Assembly: GCF_007197645.1 (NCBI RefSeq)
Contig: NZ_VKGK01000018.1
Span: forward strand, 52,300-116,299
DNA: 64,000 bases
Source of the DNA: Shewanella hanedai
Lineage (GTDB): Bacteria; Pseudomonadota; Gammaproteobacteria; Enterobacterales; Shewanellaceae
Reading direction: 5' to 3'
Made by a program: the position numbers and the translations under genes. Under the pieces are notes generated by a model, which had not been told where the DNA came from, did no database searches, and worked only from the letters and a program-made list of their open reading frames with translations. This document shows positions 17,264 through 25,937 of the stretch, piece by piece (within the stretch, counting starts at the first letter, position 1; the number at the start of each line of letters is the position of its first letter).

Positions 17264-17470
17264 ATGAATAATCTATCACTACACATTGATGCACCATTCT
17301 TGTCATTTGAAGAGTATGCCCGCCGTACGGGCACTACCGTTGACAATGTTCGATACCTAGTCCGTGAAGGACGCCTACCCATTCGACCTAAGTTTAAGCC
17401 GCAAGAGCGCCCGTATATCAACATGTTGGCTCTGATGAAAGAAGCCTCTGAGCTGTGCTTAGTCAGTTAA
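17264..17470 (+). CDS. cox: Cox-like excisionase and early regulator
   Basis: 68 residues, close to P2 Cox and 186 Apl in size. A MerR/excisionase-type winged helix is visible: FLSFEEYARRTGTTVDNVRYLVREGRLPI, then PQERPYINMLAL. It directs excision with the integrase and turns off the repressor promoter. GAGGA precedes the ATG. First gene of the rightward early operon, divergent from CI with an inverted-repeat operator between them. Confidence 0.85.
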   Translation: MNNLSLHIDAPFLSFEEYARRTGTTVDNVRYLVREGRLPIRPKFKPQERPYINMLALMKEASELCLVS

Positions 17471-17546
17471 AGCCTTAAATTCTTAAAGTTGTCATCTGAA
17501 TGTTTTTGTTCTCAATTGAAGATTAGCAAAAAGGAGTTTTGCGTCT

Positions 17547-18086
17547 ATGTATAACCAATCTGACCGTACACACAAAGCAAGCGACCAACCGAATATTGCG
17601 GGGGCGTTACGTCAGTTTGCTGAAATGGAAGTATTAAAAGAGGTTGCCGAATCGGCGAAAATCCGCAGCCAGATGCTGCGCAATAAGCTGTTACTTGACC
17701 AGCCACATCAGCTCACGGTACATGAGTTAATCAAGATCACCAAGGTAAGCGGCAACCGTTGCATTGTCGATGGGGTGCTGATGGACCTTAACTGCGTTGC
17801 TTCTGTTTGTCTGGAAGATTTAGACCATGCAGACCGAGTAGCACTGACAGACCGAGCGCTAGATATTACCGCCAATGCAGCGCAACTGGGTGCACTCGCA
17901 CTTGATGTAAAAGCAACAAAGCGAGTTACAGAGCGGATGCGTCACGAAACGGTAAGGCGCGCCACATATGTGATGGCTGAACTGGCTATTTTCGTCCATG
18001 ACGTTGAGCAAAAGTTTCAAGCTATTCCGGTATTAACCGTCGCGAGCGATGCACTGCAAGCCATGCCTATGCCGGGTTTAATGTAG
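17547..18086 (+). CDS. Phage regulatory protein CII (186 CII / CP76 type)
   Basis: 179 residues. The central block SQMLRNKLLLDQPHQLTVHE followed by LIKITKVSGNRCIVDGVLMDL matches the phage 186 CII layout (LRNKL..xQPHxLT...L..xxxDxxLVDGxL), and the helical C-terminal half fits too. CII activates the repressor-establishment promoter during lysogenic choice. AAGGAG lies upstream of the ATG. Position after cox is as in 186. Confidence 0.8.
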   Translation: MYNQSDRTHKASDQPNIAGALRQFAEMEVLKEVAESAKIRSQMLRNKLLLDQPHQLTVHELIKITKVSGNRCIVDGVLMDLNCVASVCLEDLDHADRVALTDRALDITANAAQLGALALDVKATKRVTERMRHETVRRATYVMAELAIFVHDVEQKFQAIPVLTVASDALQAMPMPGLM

Positions 18087-18111
18087 AACAATCAATTTTA
18101 AAAGGATCAAT

Positions 18112-18489
18112 ATGAATACTTTAAAAATAGAGGGTGAAACAGAACAAGCGCTAACAACACCGAAAACGGCAACAGCCGATGCCGCGAACGATCTCTACAC
18201 ACTGACCACGAAAGATAGATTCAGCAATATTAGAACCATGATCGGTAGAAGTGCTGCGGCGAGTCAATACAGCAAACTCACTGAACAGCAAAAAGCGATA
18301 GTGTTATATGGTGCCCGACTCAGGCCGAGTACTCACATCAATATCCCCCTAGAAGCGATGAATTTCAAAGAACGGAATCAGATCCGTTTATCCATTATCG
18401 CCCTAAGAAATCTAGGTAAGTCGTTTGGTGAGAGCTTGCTAAGCCGCGATGAATTCAATGTAAAACCCACTCGTAAATCTCATGCATAA
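18112..18489 (+). CDS. Phage early protein, unknown function
   Basis: 125 residues with AAAAGGA just before the ATG. A disordered Thr/Ala-rich N-terminus is followed by a helical part (FSNIRTMIGRSAAASQYSKL...). No family recognised. It lies in the early operon between CII and the replication gene, where P2 relatives carry small accessory genes. A hairpin GCCACTTCCG/CGGATGTGGC follows at about 18494-18516 without a long T-run. Confidence 0.7.
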   Translation: MNTLKIEGETEQALTTPKTATADAANDLYTLTTKDRFSNIRTMIGRSAAASQYSKLTEQQKAIVLYGARLRPSTHINIPLEAMNFKERNQIRLSIIALRNLGKSFGESLLSRDEFNVKPTRKSHA

Positions 18490-18558
18490 AAAAGCCACTT
18501 CCGTTACAGCGGATGTGGCCGTGTCGCATCAATCAATAGATCTTCAAGGATATACATT

Positions 18559-18792
18559 ATGAAACCGACAACACTGAGTTTAACAACGGATATCGTCATT
18601 CGCAATGAAGCGAATAGGGTTATTAACGCTTTAAATCATTCCTCCTACCCGATAGAACCCATCGTTGCCGAATCGGTGATCGAGTCATTGCAGACCGTTG
18701 CCGAAGCGCTTGAGCTATCAATAGCAAAAACGCTTCACGTTCGATTGATTGCTATCCGCAATAACATACACGTTAACCAAGTGGTGATTTAG
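18559..18792 (+). CDS. Small phage early protein
   Basis: 77 residues, helical, no recognised family (MKPTTLSLTTDIVIRNEANR...). AAGGA precedes the ATG by a longish gap. The stop codon abuts the ATG of the next gene, so the two are translationally linked. Confidence 0.6.
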   Translation: MKPTTLSLTTDIVIRNEANRVINALNHSSYPIEPIVAESVIESLQTVAEALELSIAKTLHVRLIAIRNNIHVNQVVI

Positions 18793-19029
18793 ATGAAGTT
18801 ACTCAATGTTGAGCCCATTGAAGTTGAAGCTCTGACCGTTTTTGCTATCAACTGTTTTATGTGTGCCGATACGCATTATGTTTCGAGAGTCAGCACTGTT
18901 GGGGATGCCGTTGATGAAGCCGCTAAAGCGGGTTGGTATGGCTACGAAACTGAGGGGGAGGTTTGTTCTACTGCTTGCCCTAAATGTATTAAAGAGGTGC
19001 AGGAAAACGAAGCGGAGCAGAATAAATGA
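18793..19029 (+). CDS. Small Cys-rich phage protein, probable zinc binder
   Basis: 78 residues. One CxxC (NCFMCAD) near the start and a CSTACPKC cluster near the end would form a four-Cys zinc site around a WYGYETEGE core. It follows the preceding gene with no gap and overlaps the next by ATGA, so it belongs to the same early operon. Small zinc proteins of this kind before gene A are common in P2 relatives; function unknown. Confidence 0.7.
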   Translation: MKLLNVEPIEVEALTVFAINCFMCADTHYVSRVSTVGDAVDEAAKAGWYGYETEGEVCSTACPKCIKEVQENEAEQNK

Positions 19030-19280
19030 AATCAGCTGCTTTCGAACATTTACTTAGGCATTTTCGTACCAACAAGCAATCTCTTGCCGCAGAGATACAA
19101 GTCTTTATTGATAACGGGAGCCTGAGAGATAGTACCAATATGATGAAGATTGCCAAGTACTCCGGTGCGCTTGATTGTTTGTATTGGCAAGCTTTGGGCA
19201 ATGATCTGACCAACTTTGCCAAAGGGATCCGTCGCACTTTAGAGAAAGCCAAAACTCATCACGGCTTTGAGGGGGTGTAA
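19026..19280 (+). CDS. Small helical phage early protein
   Basis: 84 residues, basic and helical (MKSAAFEHLLRHFRTNKQSL...). It overlaps its neighbours on both sides (ATGA at the front, TAATG at the back with gene A), so it is very probably translated with the replication gene. No family recognised. Confidence 0.65.
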   Translation: MKSAAFEHLLRHFRTNKQSLAAEIQVFIDNGSLRDSTNMMKIAKYSGALDCLYWQALGNDLTNFAKGIRRTLEKAKTHHGFEGV

Positions 19281-21571
19281 TGCCTTCCCCTACATTATCA
19301 CCTCAGTCCGAGGCTTTGCCCTCGGCTCTTTTTTCTGGATTTGTAAAAGTACCGCCTAAAGGGCGCAAGTGTGTGTTTGTTGCTGACTATCAGCATACTC
19401 AAAAAATACAGCTGTTATCAGCGGAGCAGTACCAAGAGCGATACTTTCTTGATGGTTATAAATCAACTGAACTGCCAAAGGGAGCGAATGCGCGCCAGGC
19501 ACTCAAAGAAGTTAATGAATTACTCGATGATGTTTCACCCAACCACGCGGTACTTAACAGCAACCGCAGTTTTGCCATTGCCCGTCTGAGCCATCTGCCT
19601 AATAAAATCAGTATCAAGATTAGCGAAGAGTATCAGCGCCGACTCACTAGAAAAGACGGCTCGTCCAACATTCGTAGTGCCAATATCTATCTGAGAAAGA
19701 CCACCGATTTTATCAATAAAGTTTGGCTCAAATACCCGTTTCACAATATTGGCAGTTTCGATAAATTAACCTCAAAGCACATTAACGAAAGTAACGACAA
19801 GCGAACCACTCACTACGGTGGGTTCGAGTTAATCAAATATCGTAAAAGTAAACGGCTCAAAGATGTGGCGAACCGTTTGGCCTTAACCGTTCTTGATGAA
19901 GTGAAAGACGCGGCTAGCCAGAACCATGGCGATATCGCTTTTTTAAAAGCCTATGACGCAGCAGCTGCAGTGTGTCGGCAGTGGCAAGTTTCCCCACCTT
20001 ACTATTCAGCGGTTAAAAGAGATTATCTTATCGAAGCGGCAGAGTGCGCCATTTTGCGTATGACAAGCCCTAAGTGGTGGCTCAACCAATTGCGAACATT
20101 GCGCGACCAGTGCTGTGAACATCTTAATATTGCTGCAGGTTTAGTGGGGGAAAACAGCCCCTTTCTGAGCCGAGACAGTTTCAACGAGTGGTGTGAACAG
20201 CAAAAGAGTGGTCGTGAGTGGTTAGAGAGCACCATGATTGAATCAGAATCGGGGGTGATCATACCGCTGATTGATGCGGCGATGGCTGGCAACGCCAACC
20301 CATCAAATCGTTTTGTTGAACTGATCGTCAGAGCTCGCGGCCTTGAAGAAGTTGCCGAGGAGCAAGGTCAGATTGGGTTGATGGTTACTCTTACCGCTCC
20401 AAGTAAATACCACTTCAACTCAAATAAATGGAACTGTGAAAGTCCTCGTTTTACTCAGGCCTATCTGTCTGGTCAATGGCGAAAAATCCGCTCTGCATTG
20501 TCATATCGCAAAATCAAAATTCAGGGGCTGAGAGTTAGTGAACCTCACAAAGACGGGACGCCTCATTGGCATATGCTGATCTTCGTTCACCCAGATAAAG
20601 TCGATGTGCTGAAAGCCTTATTGGAAAAGTACGCATTCGAGATCGACGGCGACGAAGAGGGGGCAGAGGAACATCGACTCGATATTAAAGATGCTGATAA
20701 AACCAAGGGCTCAGCCGTGGGGTACATCATCAAGTACCTGTCGAAAAACATTAAAGGTGAACACATGCAAGGTGAGTTAGATTTTGAATCTGGCTTAGCT
20801 GCTAACGATGCTGCAGATAATGCCGCAGCCTGGGCCAGCCGTCACCGCCTGCGTCAGTTTCAATTCTTTGGGTCTTCTTCTGTGCAGGTATGGCGCGAAC
20901 TCAGAAGGCTGAAAGAGTGCCCGCAGCCCGTAGGTATCGAACAGGCCAGAGCGGCGGCAGATTGCTCAAACTGGAAAGCCTTTGAGCAGGCTTTAGCTGT
21001 TAACCCAATCAAGCTGGAATATGAAGAGACTGAATGCGGTAACGAGTTCGGTGAAATGACCAAGCGTGTACTTGGGTTGTGTGCCATGGCCACGAAAGCG
21101 GATGGTGAAACCAAGCTCAGATCGTTAATCACTCGTGGTGAGAAGTGGACCATTAGAGCCATGAATGACGATGAGAAAGTTAACTATAAAAAGCTCAAAG
21201 CCGAGCGTGCGCTTATCTTTAGTGAAAATGACGCTATCGAGAACAAAGAAGATAAGAAACCCATACCCAAGTGGAAGCAATCGCTTGGCTCTGGCTTGAA
21301 GAGTCGCGACAGCGGCGATACTCGGACTTGTGGGAATAACTGTACAGATGCCGTTTTGGGAGACCATTTCGGATGCAATAAAGCTGAATTCTCTGAAGAG
21401 GTATTGCGATATCTCGCCTCTCACGGTGTTGTCGATAAATATACGCTTGATCAGCTCCGCAGTGGCTTAAGGATCTTTACTGATGCTGGCCGAATTTGGT
21501 GGGTAAGTAATGGCCAGTTGCAGTTTGAGCGACTGTTTGATGAAGAAGTGAGTGAGTTTGATTATTTCTAA
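19280..21571 (+). CDS. A: Rolling-circle replication endonuclease (P2 gpA family)
   Basis: 763 residues, like P2 gpA (761). An HUH metal-binding motif is present: HWH at 429-431 in DGTPHWHMLIFVH. The two active-site tyrosines are Tyr482 and Tyr486 in GYIIKYLSKNIKG, spaced as in gpA. It nicks the origin, normally within its own gene, stays bound to the 5' end and starts rolling-circle replication. Its start overlaps the preceding stop (TAATG). Confidence 0.95.
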   Translation: MPSPTLSPQSEALPSALFSGFVKVPPKGRKCVFVADYQHTQKIQLLSAEQYQERYFLDGYKSTELPKGANARQALKEVNELLDDVSPNHAVLNSNRSFAIARLSHLPNKISIKISEEYQRRLTRKDGSSNIRSANIYLRKTTDFINKVWLKYPFHNIGSFDKLTSKHINESNDKRTTHYGGFELIKYRKSKRLKDVANRLALTVLDEVKDAASQNHGDIAFLKAYDAAAAVCRQWQVSPPYYSAVKRDYLIEAAECAILRMTSPKWWLNQLRTLRDQCCEHLNIAAGLVGENSPFLSRDSFNEWCEQQKSGREWLESTMIESESGVIIPLIDAAMAGNANPSNRFVELIVRARGLEEVAEEQGQIGLMVTLTAPSKYHFNSNKWNCESPRFTQAYLSGQWRKIRSALSYRKIKIQGLRVSEPHKDGTPHWHMLIFVHPDKVDVLKALLEKYAFEIDGDEEGAEEHRLDIKDADKTKGSAVGYIIKYLSKNIKGEHMQGELDFESGLAANDAADNAAAWASRHRLRQFQFFGSSSVQVWRELRRLKECPQPVGIEQARAAADCSNWKAFEQALAVNPIKLEYEETECGNEFGEMTKRVLGLCAMATKADGETKLRSLITRGEKWTIRAMNDDEKVNYKKLKAERALIFSENDAIENKEDKKPIPKWKQSLGSGLKSRDSGDTRTCGNNCTDAVLGDHFGCNKAEFSEEVLRYLASHGVVDKYTLDQLRSGLRIFTDAGRIWWVSNGQLQFERLFDEEVSEFDYF

Positions 21572-21622
21572 AAAGCACATGTGAGTAGAAGACAATAATT
21601 TAATGCAAGTGAGGAGCAAGTT

Positions 21623-23095
21623 ATGTTTAGAGGTGATAATCAATTTTCATTCAATATTGAAGACCACGAACTCGTTATCGACAACTTTGCGGGCGGTGGT
21701 GGTGCCTCAACGGGTATTGAGCTTGCGCTTGGTAGACCGGTTGATATTGCCATTAATCATGATCCTGATGCCATTGCGATGCATAAAACCAATCATCCCT
21801 TGACGAAACATTTCTGTGAATCAGTGTGGGATGTTGATCCTGTCAAAGTGTGTGAAGGTCGTCATGTTGGTTTGGCCTGGTTTAGCCCGGACTGTAAACA
21901 TTTTTCAAAAGCTGCAGGGGGTAAACCAGTTGAAAAGAAAATCCGTGGTCTTGCTTGGGTGGCATTGCGATGGGCTGCTACGGTTTGCCCACGAATTATC
22001 ATGCTCGAAAATGTTGAAGAGTTTGTCACTTGGGGACCAATTGCGGATGGTAGGCCATGCCAAAAAAGAAAAGGGCAGACATTTAATAGTTTTGTTCATC
22101 AGCTATGCAAGCATGGTTATAAAGTTGAGTGGCGTTCATTAGTGGCTAGCGACCATGGATGCCCAACCATTCGTAAACGTTTCTTTCTTGTTGCTCGGTG
22201 TGACGGCCAGTCAATCAATTTTCCATTACCAACATATGGCAATCCTAAAAAGCAGCCGGTTAACGGCAGAAAGCTCAAACCATGGAAAACTGCCTCGGAG
22301 ATTATCGACTGGTCGATAGCCTGCAAATCGATATTCAATCGTGATAGACCATTGGCTGACAAAACCATGCAGCGTATTGCTAAAGGGATCCAGAAGTTTG
22401 TTATCGATGCTAATGAGCCTTTTATTGCACCTTCTGAGGCCAGAATCGTTCCTTTCATTACAGAGTTCGCTAACGCCAGCAGCCAACGAAACATGCCAGT
22501 TGATCAACCGTTAAGAACTATTTGTGCCCAGGTGAAAGGTGGCCATTTTGCTTTAGTTTCACCCATTATCTGCCGTCAATTCGGTAACAGTGTTGGTCAC
22601 TCTATCGATGCGCCGTTGGGTACCATCACTGCGGGTGGTGGCGGTAAGTCCCAGTTAGTGACGAGTAGTATGGTAAAAATGCGCGGTACGAATATCGGTT
22701 TCCCTACCGATGAGCCAGTGCATACCATTACTGCCGGTGGTAACCATATTGGTGAAGTCCGCGCTTTTTTAATGAAGTATTACGGAACAGGGATAGGCCA
22801 AACCCTTAGCGAACCTCTGCACACCATTAGAACGGGTGACTGTTTTGGTTTAATCATGGTGAAAGGTGAAGCCTACCAGATAGTCGATATCGGCATGCGT
22901 ATGCTTGAGCCCCATGAGCTGTTCGCCGCACAGTCATTCCCAAGTGATTACATCATCGAGGTTGATCACACTGGTAAGAAGTATTCAAAAGCTAAACAGG
23001 TGGCCAGGTGTGGTAACTCGGTACCGCCTTTATTAGCCAAGGCCTTAGTTATGTCTAATTACTGTCAGCCTGTTCAAGTCGAAAAGGTGGCCTAA
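21623..23095 (+). CDS. DNA cytosine-5 methyltransferase
   Basis: 490 residues. Motif I is NFAGGGGASTGIELA, which binds S-adenosylmethionine. The catalytic loop is WFSPDCKHFSKA with Cys91, where the common form is PCQ; the PDCxHFSKA variant is known in phage-type enzymes. Motif VI is LENVEEF, motif VIII-like QRNM/RFFLVARCD. No restriction partner is adjacent, so it probably protects phage DNA from host restriction. AGGAGC precedes the ATG. It sits after gene A, an accessory position in P2 relatives. Confidence 0.9.
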   Translation: MFRGDNQFSFNIEDHELVIDNFAGGGGASTGIELALGRPVDIAINHDPDAIAMHKTNHPLTKHFCESVWDVDPVKVCEGRHVGLAWFSPDCKHFSKAAGGKPVEKKIRGLAWVALRWAATVCPRIIMLENVEEFVTWGPIADGRPCQKRKGQTFNSFVHQLCKHGYKVEWRSLVASDHGCPTIRKRFFLVARCDGQSINFPLPTYGNPKKQPVNGRKLKPWKTASEIIDWSIACKSIFNRDRPLADKTMQRIAKGIQKFVIDANEPFIAPSEARIVPFITEFANASSQRNMPVDQPLRTICAQVKGGHFALVSPIICRQFGNSVGHSIDAPLGTITAGGGGKSQLVTSSMVKMRGTNIGFPTDEPVHTITAGGNHIGEVRAFLMKYYGTGIGQTLSEPLHTIRTGDCFGLIMVKGEAYQIVDIGMRMLEPHELFAAQSFPSDYIIEVDHTGKKYSKAKQVARCGNSVPPLLAKALVMSNYCQPVQVEKVA

Positions 23096-23297
23096 TATCA
23101 CAGCGTTTAATTGCTTTTTATTACTCTGTTTATTGTGTGTTTCGCAGTCTTTTACATTGCCAATCTGAGTTTGTGAAAACATACTCGCTGCTTTTTACTG
23201 GTTTACCTTAAGTTTTGCGAAGGGGTTGCGCGTTTTGAAATGTATGAGTAATTGGTGAGGCACTGCTGTTGGTGTGTCAATTATGGAAAATTGAGCT

Positions 23298-23519
23298 ATG
23301 AGAGAAAAATCAATGCTGTTTCTTAAAGTAGACTTGCTGAATGGACTATTTATAGAGCTAGATACTGAAGCAAAAAAGGATGTATGCAATGCTATTCTGG
23401 CCGATGTGCTAGCCATGTATAGGGAGTCGGACTTTCATAATGTTAAAGAAGGTTCAACTCTTGTTGAATCTGCTGACGTTGAACAGGGGATAGGGCACGA
23501 AACAGCTCAGAAACAATAG
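23298..23519 (+). CDS. Small phage protein, unknown
   Basis: 73 residues (MREKSMLFLKVDLLNGLFIE...), acidic and helical. Weak ribosome site. It overlaps the leftward ogr gene by 77 bp, which is unusual, so the C-terminal part may not be real. No family recognised. Confidence 0.4.
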   Translation: MREKSMLFLKVDLLNGLFIELDTEAKKDVCNAILADVLAMYRESDFHNVKEGSTLVESADVEQGIGHETAQKQ

Positions 23520-23694
23520 CTGTTGTCGATTTAGCACTGGGGCTTAAGGTGTGGCTAAAACTTAGGTTCGCTACAAACGTATGACCGCATTTAGGATCAG
23601 TGCATGAGCAATACAGATCGGCGTAAGCCAAACTTAAGCGATTAGTCTTGCCGATAATCGCCTTTTTACCACAAGCAGTACAATGAATTCGCAT
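23443..23694 (-). CDS. ogr: Ogr/Delta-type late transcription activator
   Basis: 83 residues from ATG 23694 (GGGAG six bases upstream; a GTG one codon earlier is possible). The Ogr/Delta zinc ligands are visible: HCTAC near the N-terminus, then YCSCTDPKCGHTF. The spacing CxxC...CxC...C and the following FVANLSFSHTLSPS are typical. It should activate the late operons starting with the terminase, scaffold and tail genes. Leftward, just before the portal region. Confidence 0.88.
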   Translation of the reverse strand: MRIHCTACGKKAIIGKTNRLSLAYADLYCSCTDPKCGHTFVANLSFSHTLSPSAKSTTAIVSELFRALSPVQRQQIQQELNLL

Positions 23695-23905
23695 CACAAT
23701 CTCCCAATTGTTTCAATCTGCTTAGTTTACTCGATAGTACTGTGTTTTTGAACAGTGTTATGAGCCGGGAGGCGTAATGATTTTTATACAAATTATTTAT
23801 TATTTTATAAATCCTATATGGATCAATATTATGTGATATTTTATTGACTATCATAGGCTTAACCTTGCAAGGTAAGATAGCTTGCAAGGGCCGTATAATA
23901 AGACG

Positions 23906-24803
23906 TTATATGCCAGTGTTACTGTATGGCTAATTTGTAAACTGAGAGGTATTTATGGGTACTGGTTCTAACTGGGCTGTAGAAGTTGCAGAAGAAAATT
24001 ATAATGAAGCAAAAAGTGACTGGATTCAAAATGCATTGAATGACCCAGAAGCTGATGAGAACACAGAAGGATGGTTCGATTTGTCAGAAAGGTATGACGA
24101 AGAAGCAAATAACTACTCTGATTATCTCGAAGCTGAATATGAATGGCATAGTAGCCAAGACCATTCAAATTTCATCATAGAATTCAATCGTACGATTGAT
24201 GAAATTAGAAGAATACTAAGCTCTACTATCGATCAGACAGTTATGAATACTATCTATAAAATGATACATATTCATGCAGTAACTGCTATGGAAACTTATT
24301 TAGGCGATTCCCTCAAGTCCGCAGTTATTGGTAATAAAATATATATTGCAAATGCAGCAAGAAACCTTGAAGAACTTTCTAAAAAGAACTTTAAATTAAG
24401 TGAAATACTTTCATATGAAGGTGACGTTGAAAAAATTGTTTTAGAACAACTTGGAAAATATCTATATCACGATGTGTCAAAAGTCATGAAAATATATAAA
24501 GCAACCTTAGGCTTTAGCTATACATATGATTTGAAGTATTTGATCGAAATTACAACAGTCAGACATGATTTAGTACATCGTAATGGTAAAAACAATGAAG
24601 GTGTGCGAGTTAATTTAAATCCATTTGATTTAAAAAATGCAATTGATGAAGTAGATAAATTCATAAATTATTTAGAAATAAGTCTTCAAAATCATCAACC
24701 GTAGAAAGCATATGGCAAGGCATTTAAACTGAACTGAAACAGTGGGTTACGTTTCGCTTCGTTCCACATTATAACCCACTGCTTTAGTCCGCTTATTGCG
24801 GCG
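23906..24803 (+). mobile_element. Single integron-type gene cassette inside the prophage
   Basis: The 5' junction is GTT at 23905-23907 (GACGTTATATG) and the 3' junction is the GTT of GCGGCGTTAATC at 24803-24805. Between them are one gene and one attC site, which is the definition of a cassette. The flanks are phage genes (ogr and portal). No integron integrase is present in the window. Boundaries follow the known G/TT crossover and are inferred. Confidence 0.65.
23955..24704 (+). CDS. HEPN-motif protein carried by an attC cassette
   Basis: 249 residues, AT-rich. The N-terminal third is very acidic (NDPEADENTEGWFDLSERYD). The C-terminal two-thirds are helical and end with the HEPN signature VRHDLVHRNGKN (Arg203-His208, Rx4H), as in RiboL-PSP/MAE-type HEPN ribonucleases. 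Such proteins are common toxins or defence effectors. GAGG lies upstream of the ATG. The gene ends five bases before an attC-like site and sits between ogr and the portal gene, where P2 relatives carry accessory genes. Confidence 0.75.
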   Translation: MGTGSNWAVEVAEENYNEAKSDWIQNALNDPEADENTEGWFDLSERYDEEANNYSDYLEAEYEWHSSQDHSNFIIEFNRTIDEIRRILSSTIDQTVMNTIYKMIHIHAVTAMETYLGDSLKSAVIGNKIYIANAARNLEELSKKNFKLSEILSYEGDVEKIVLEQLGKYLYHDVSKVMKIYKATLGFSYTYDLKYLIEITTVRHDLVHRNGKNNEGVRVNLNPFDLKNAIDEVDKFINYLEISLQNHQP

Positions 24804-24807
24804 TTAA
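24710..24807 (+). repeat. attC-like recombination site 4
   Basis: A 98-bp imperfect palindrome. The inner arms AAACAGTGGGTTA and TAACCCACTGCTTT are nearly perfect, with extrahelical bases beyond them, and the outer end reads TTATTGCGGCGTTAA. The end and the arm sequence ACAGTGG/CCACTG strongly resemble site 2 at 11.3 kb. It lies directly after the HEPN gene. Confidence 0.85.
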
Positions 24808-24844
24808 TCTTAGTTTCGTAATACTTCCTTGTGGCTTAAAAGAT

Positions 24845-24868
24845 AACGCCACTTATTTTAGTGGCGTT
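24845..24868. terminator. Terminator after the portal gene
   Basis: A perfect 8-bp stem, AACGCCAC / GTGGCGTT, with an AT loop. On the minus strand it is followed by ATCTTTT, fitting the end of the leftward PQ operon. It also separates that operon from the cassette. Confidence 0.75.
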
Positions 24869-24908
24869 TGGCTCAACTCTCTCGCTTTAAACCCTCTAAC
24901 TCTCATAC

Positions 24909-25937
24909 TTATAAGTCAAACTCCAGCCTCAACTTGCCGCCGACTTCTAGATCTTGTTCTACCGCATTCACCATCTTTCGAATGAGCGGCTTAGTCTCAT
25001 TCTTAAAGTAAACCTCATCATATTTAGCTGGGTCGCCAAGGCCTGCTGTGTTGGCCGGAATGATACCGGCTAACCCTGGTGGAAAGCGGTGGGCGTTGAG
25101 TACGTCTTGGGCGCTGACGTTTTTCACGTTCATAAACTCATCTTTGCTTTCAAAATTACCCACGGGGATGATCTGTAGTCCTTTCTCTTTACCGTTGGGA
25201 ATATTCACGAACAGACTCTTAAAATTCCCCACGCCTTTGCTATCTTGAATCTTGTTTTTAATGTCCTCTTCAACTTCGGGGTCCAGGTTCGGATCAGTGG
25301 CATACATGATGAAACCCATATGCGCGCCGTTGATGTAGTATTTGCGTCTGAACAGGGTGGCATCTTCGTTAAGTAATGCCGCTTGCAACCCGCCAAGGTA
25401 ATCGGGGCAACCGTAAATTTGCTGCACTGGGTCATACTGGCGTACCCAAATAATATCTTTGGCTTTATAGCGTTTGACCTGCTGATTGCGCTCGAGCACG
25501 ACGGCGCCACCGTCTTTGCCTACACGGGTGCGATAGCTGGGTAACGGGAATAAACGCAGCACCTGGCGAAAGCCGTTGCGGACTTTAAGCAAGGCCACAT
25601 CACCAAATTGCACCAGGTTTAAAAAGGTAGCTTCAACTTCCTGTGCTGACATACCACCAGAGGTAAAACGGCTCGCGGCCATGTTGGCGCGGCTTTGCAC
25701 TATGCCGCCATGTTGGGCATTGCGGCGAGTAAGGTTGGCGAGTAGATGCCGATCAACTGGTGGTTCCCAGTAATCATCCATTTGGTTGTAATACAGTGAA
25801 TCATAATCAGTGAGCCACATGTTAGGCATGACGGTTTCGGGCAGGCTGAAAACCACAGGGGCATGAGTCTGCTCAGTAGACTCATTACCTTCTGCATTAT
25901 TGGCTGCATCATTGGCAGCTATCTCGACAGGGACCAT
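24909..25937 (-). CDS. Q: Portal protein (P2 gpQ family)
   Basis: 342 residues (P2 gpQ is 344). Typical PBSX/P2 portal landmarks: [57 protein letters not shown], then [17 protein letters not shown] and the [20 protein letters not shown] region. It forms the dodecameric DNA gate of the head. Leftward, overlapping the terminase gene by 19 bp, as in P2. Confidence 0.95.
   Translation of the reverse strand: MVPVEIAANDAANNAEGNESTEQTHAPVVFSLPETVMPNMWLTDYDSLYYNQMDDYWEPPVDRHLLANLTRRNAQHGGIVQSRANMAASRFTSGGMSAQEVEATFLNLVQFGDVALLKVRNGFRQVLRLFPLPSYRTRVGKDGGAVVLERNQQVKRYKAKDIIWVRQYDPVQQIYGCPDYLGGLQAALLNEDATLFRRKYYINGAHMGFIMYATDPNLDPEVEEDIKNKIQDSKGVGNFKSLFVNIPNGKEKGLQIIPVGNFESKDEFMNVKNVSAQDVLNAHRFPPGLAGIIPANTAGLGDPAKYDEVYFKNETKPLIRKMVNAVEQDLEVGGKLRLEFDL

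Noticed and set aside
17178..17306. Longer start for the CI repressor (17306)
   Set aside because: It would overlap cox and the divergent promoter/operator region; ATG 17177 avoids this.
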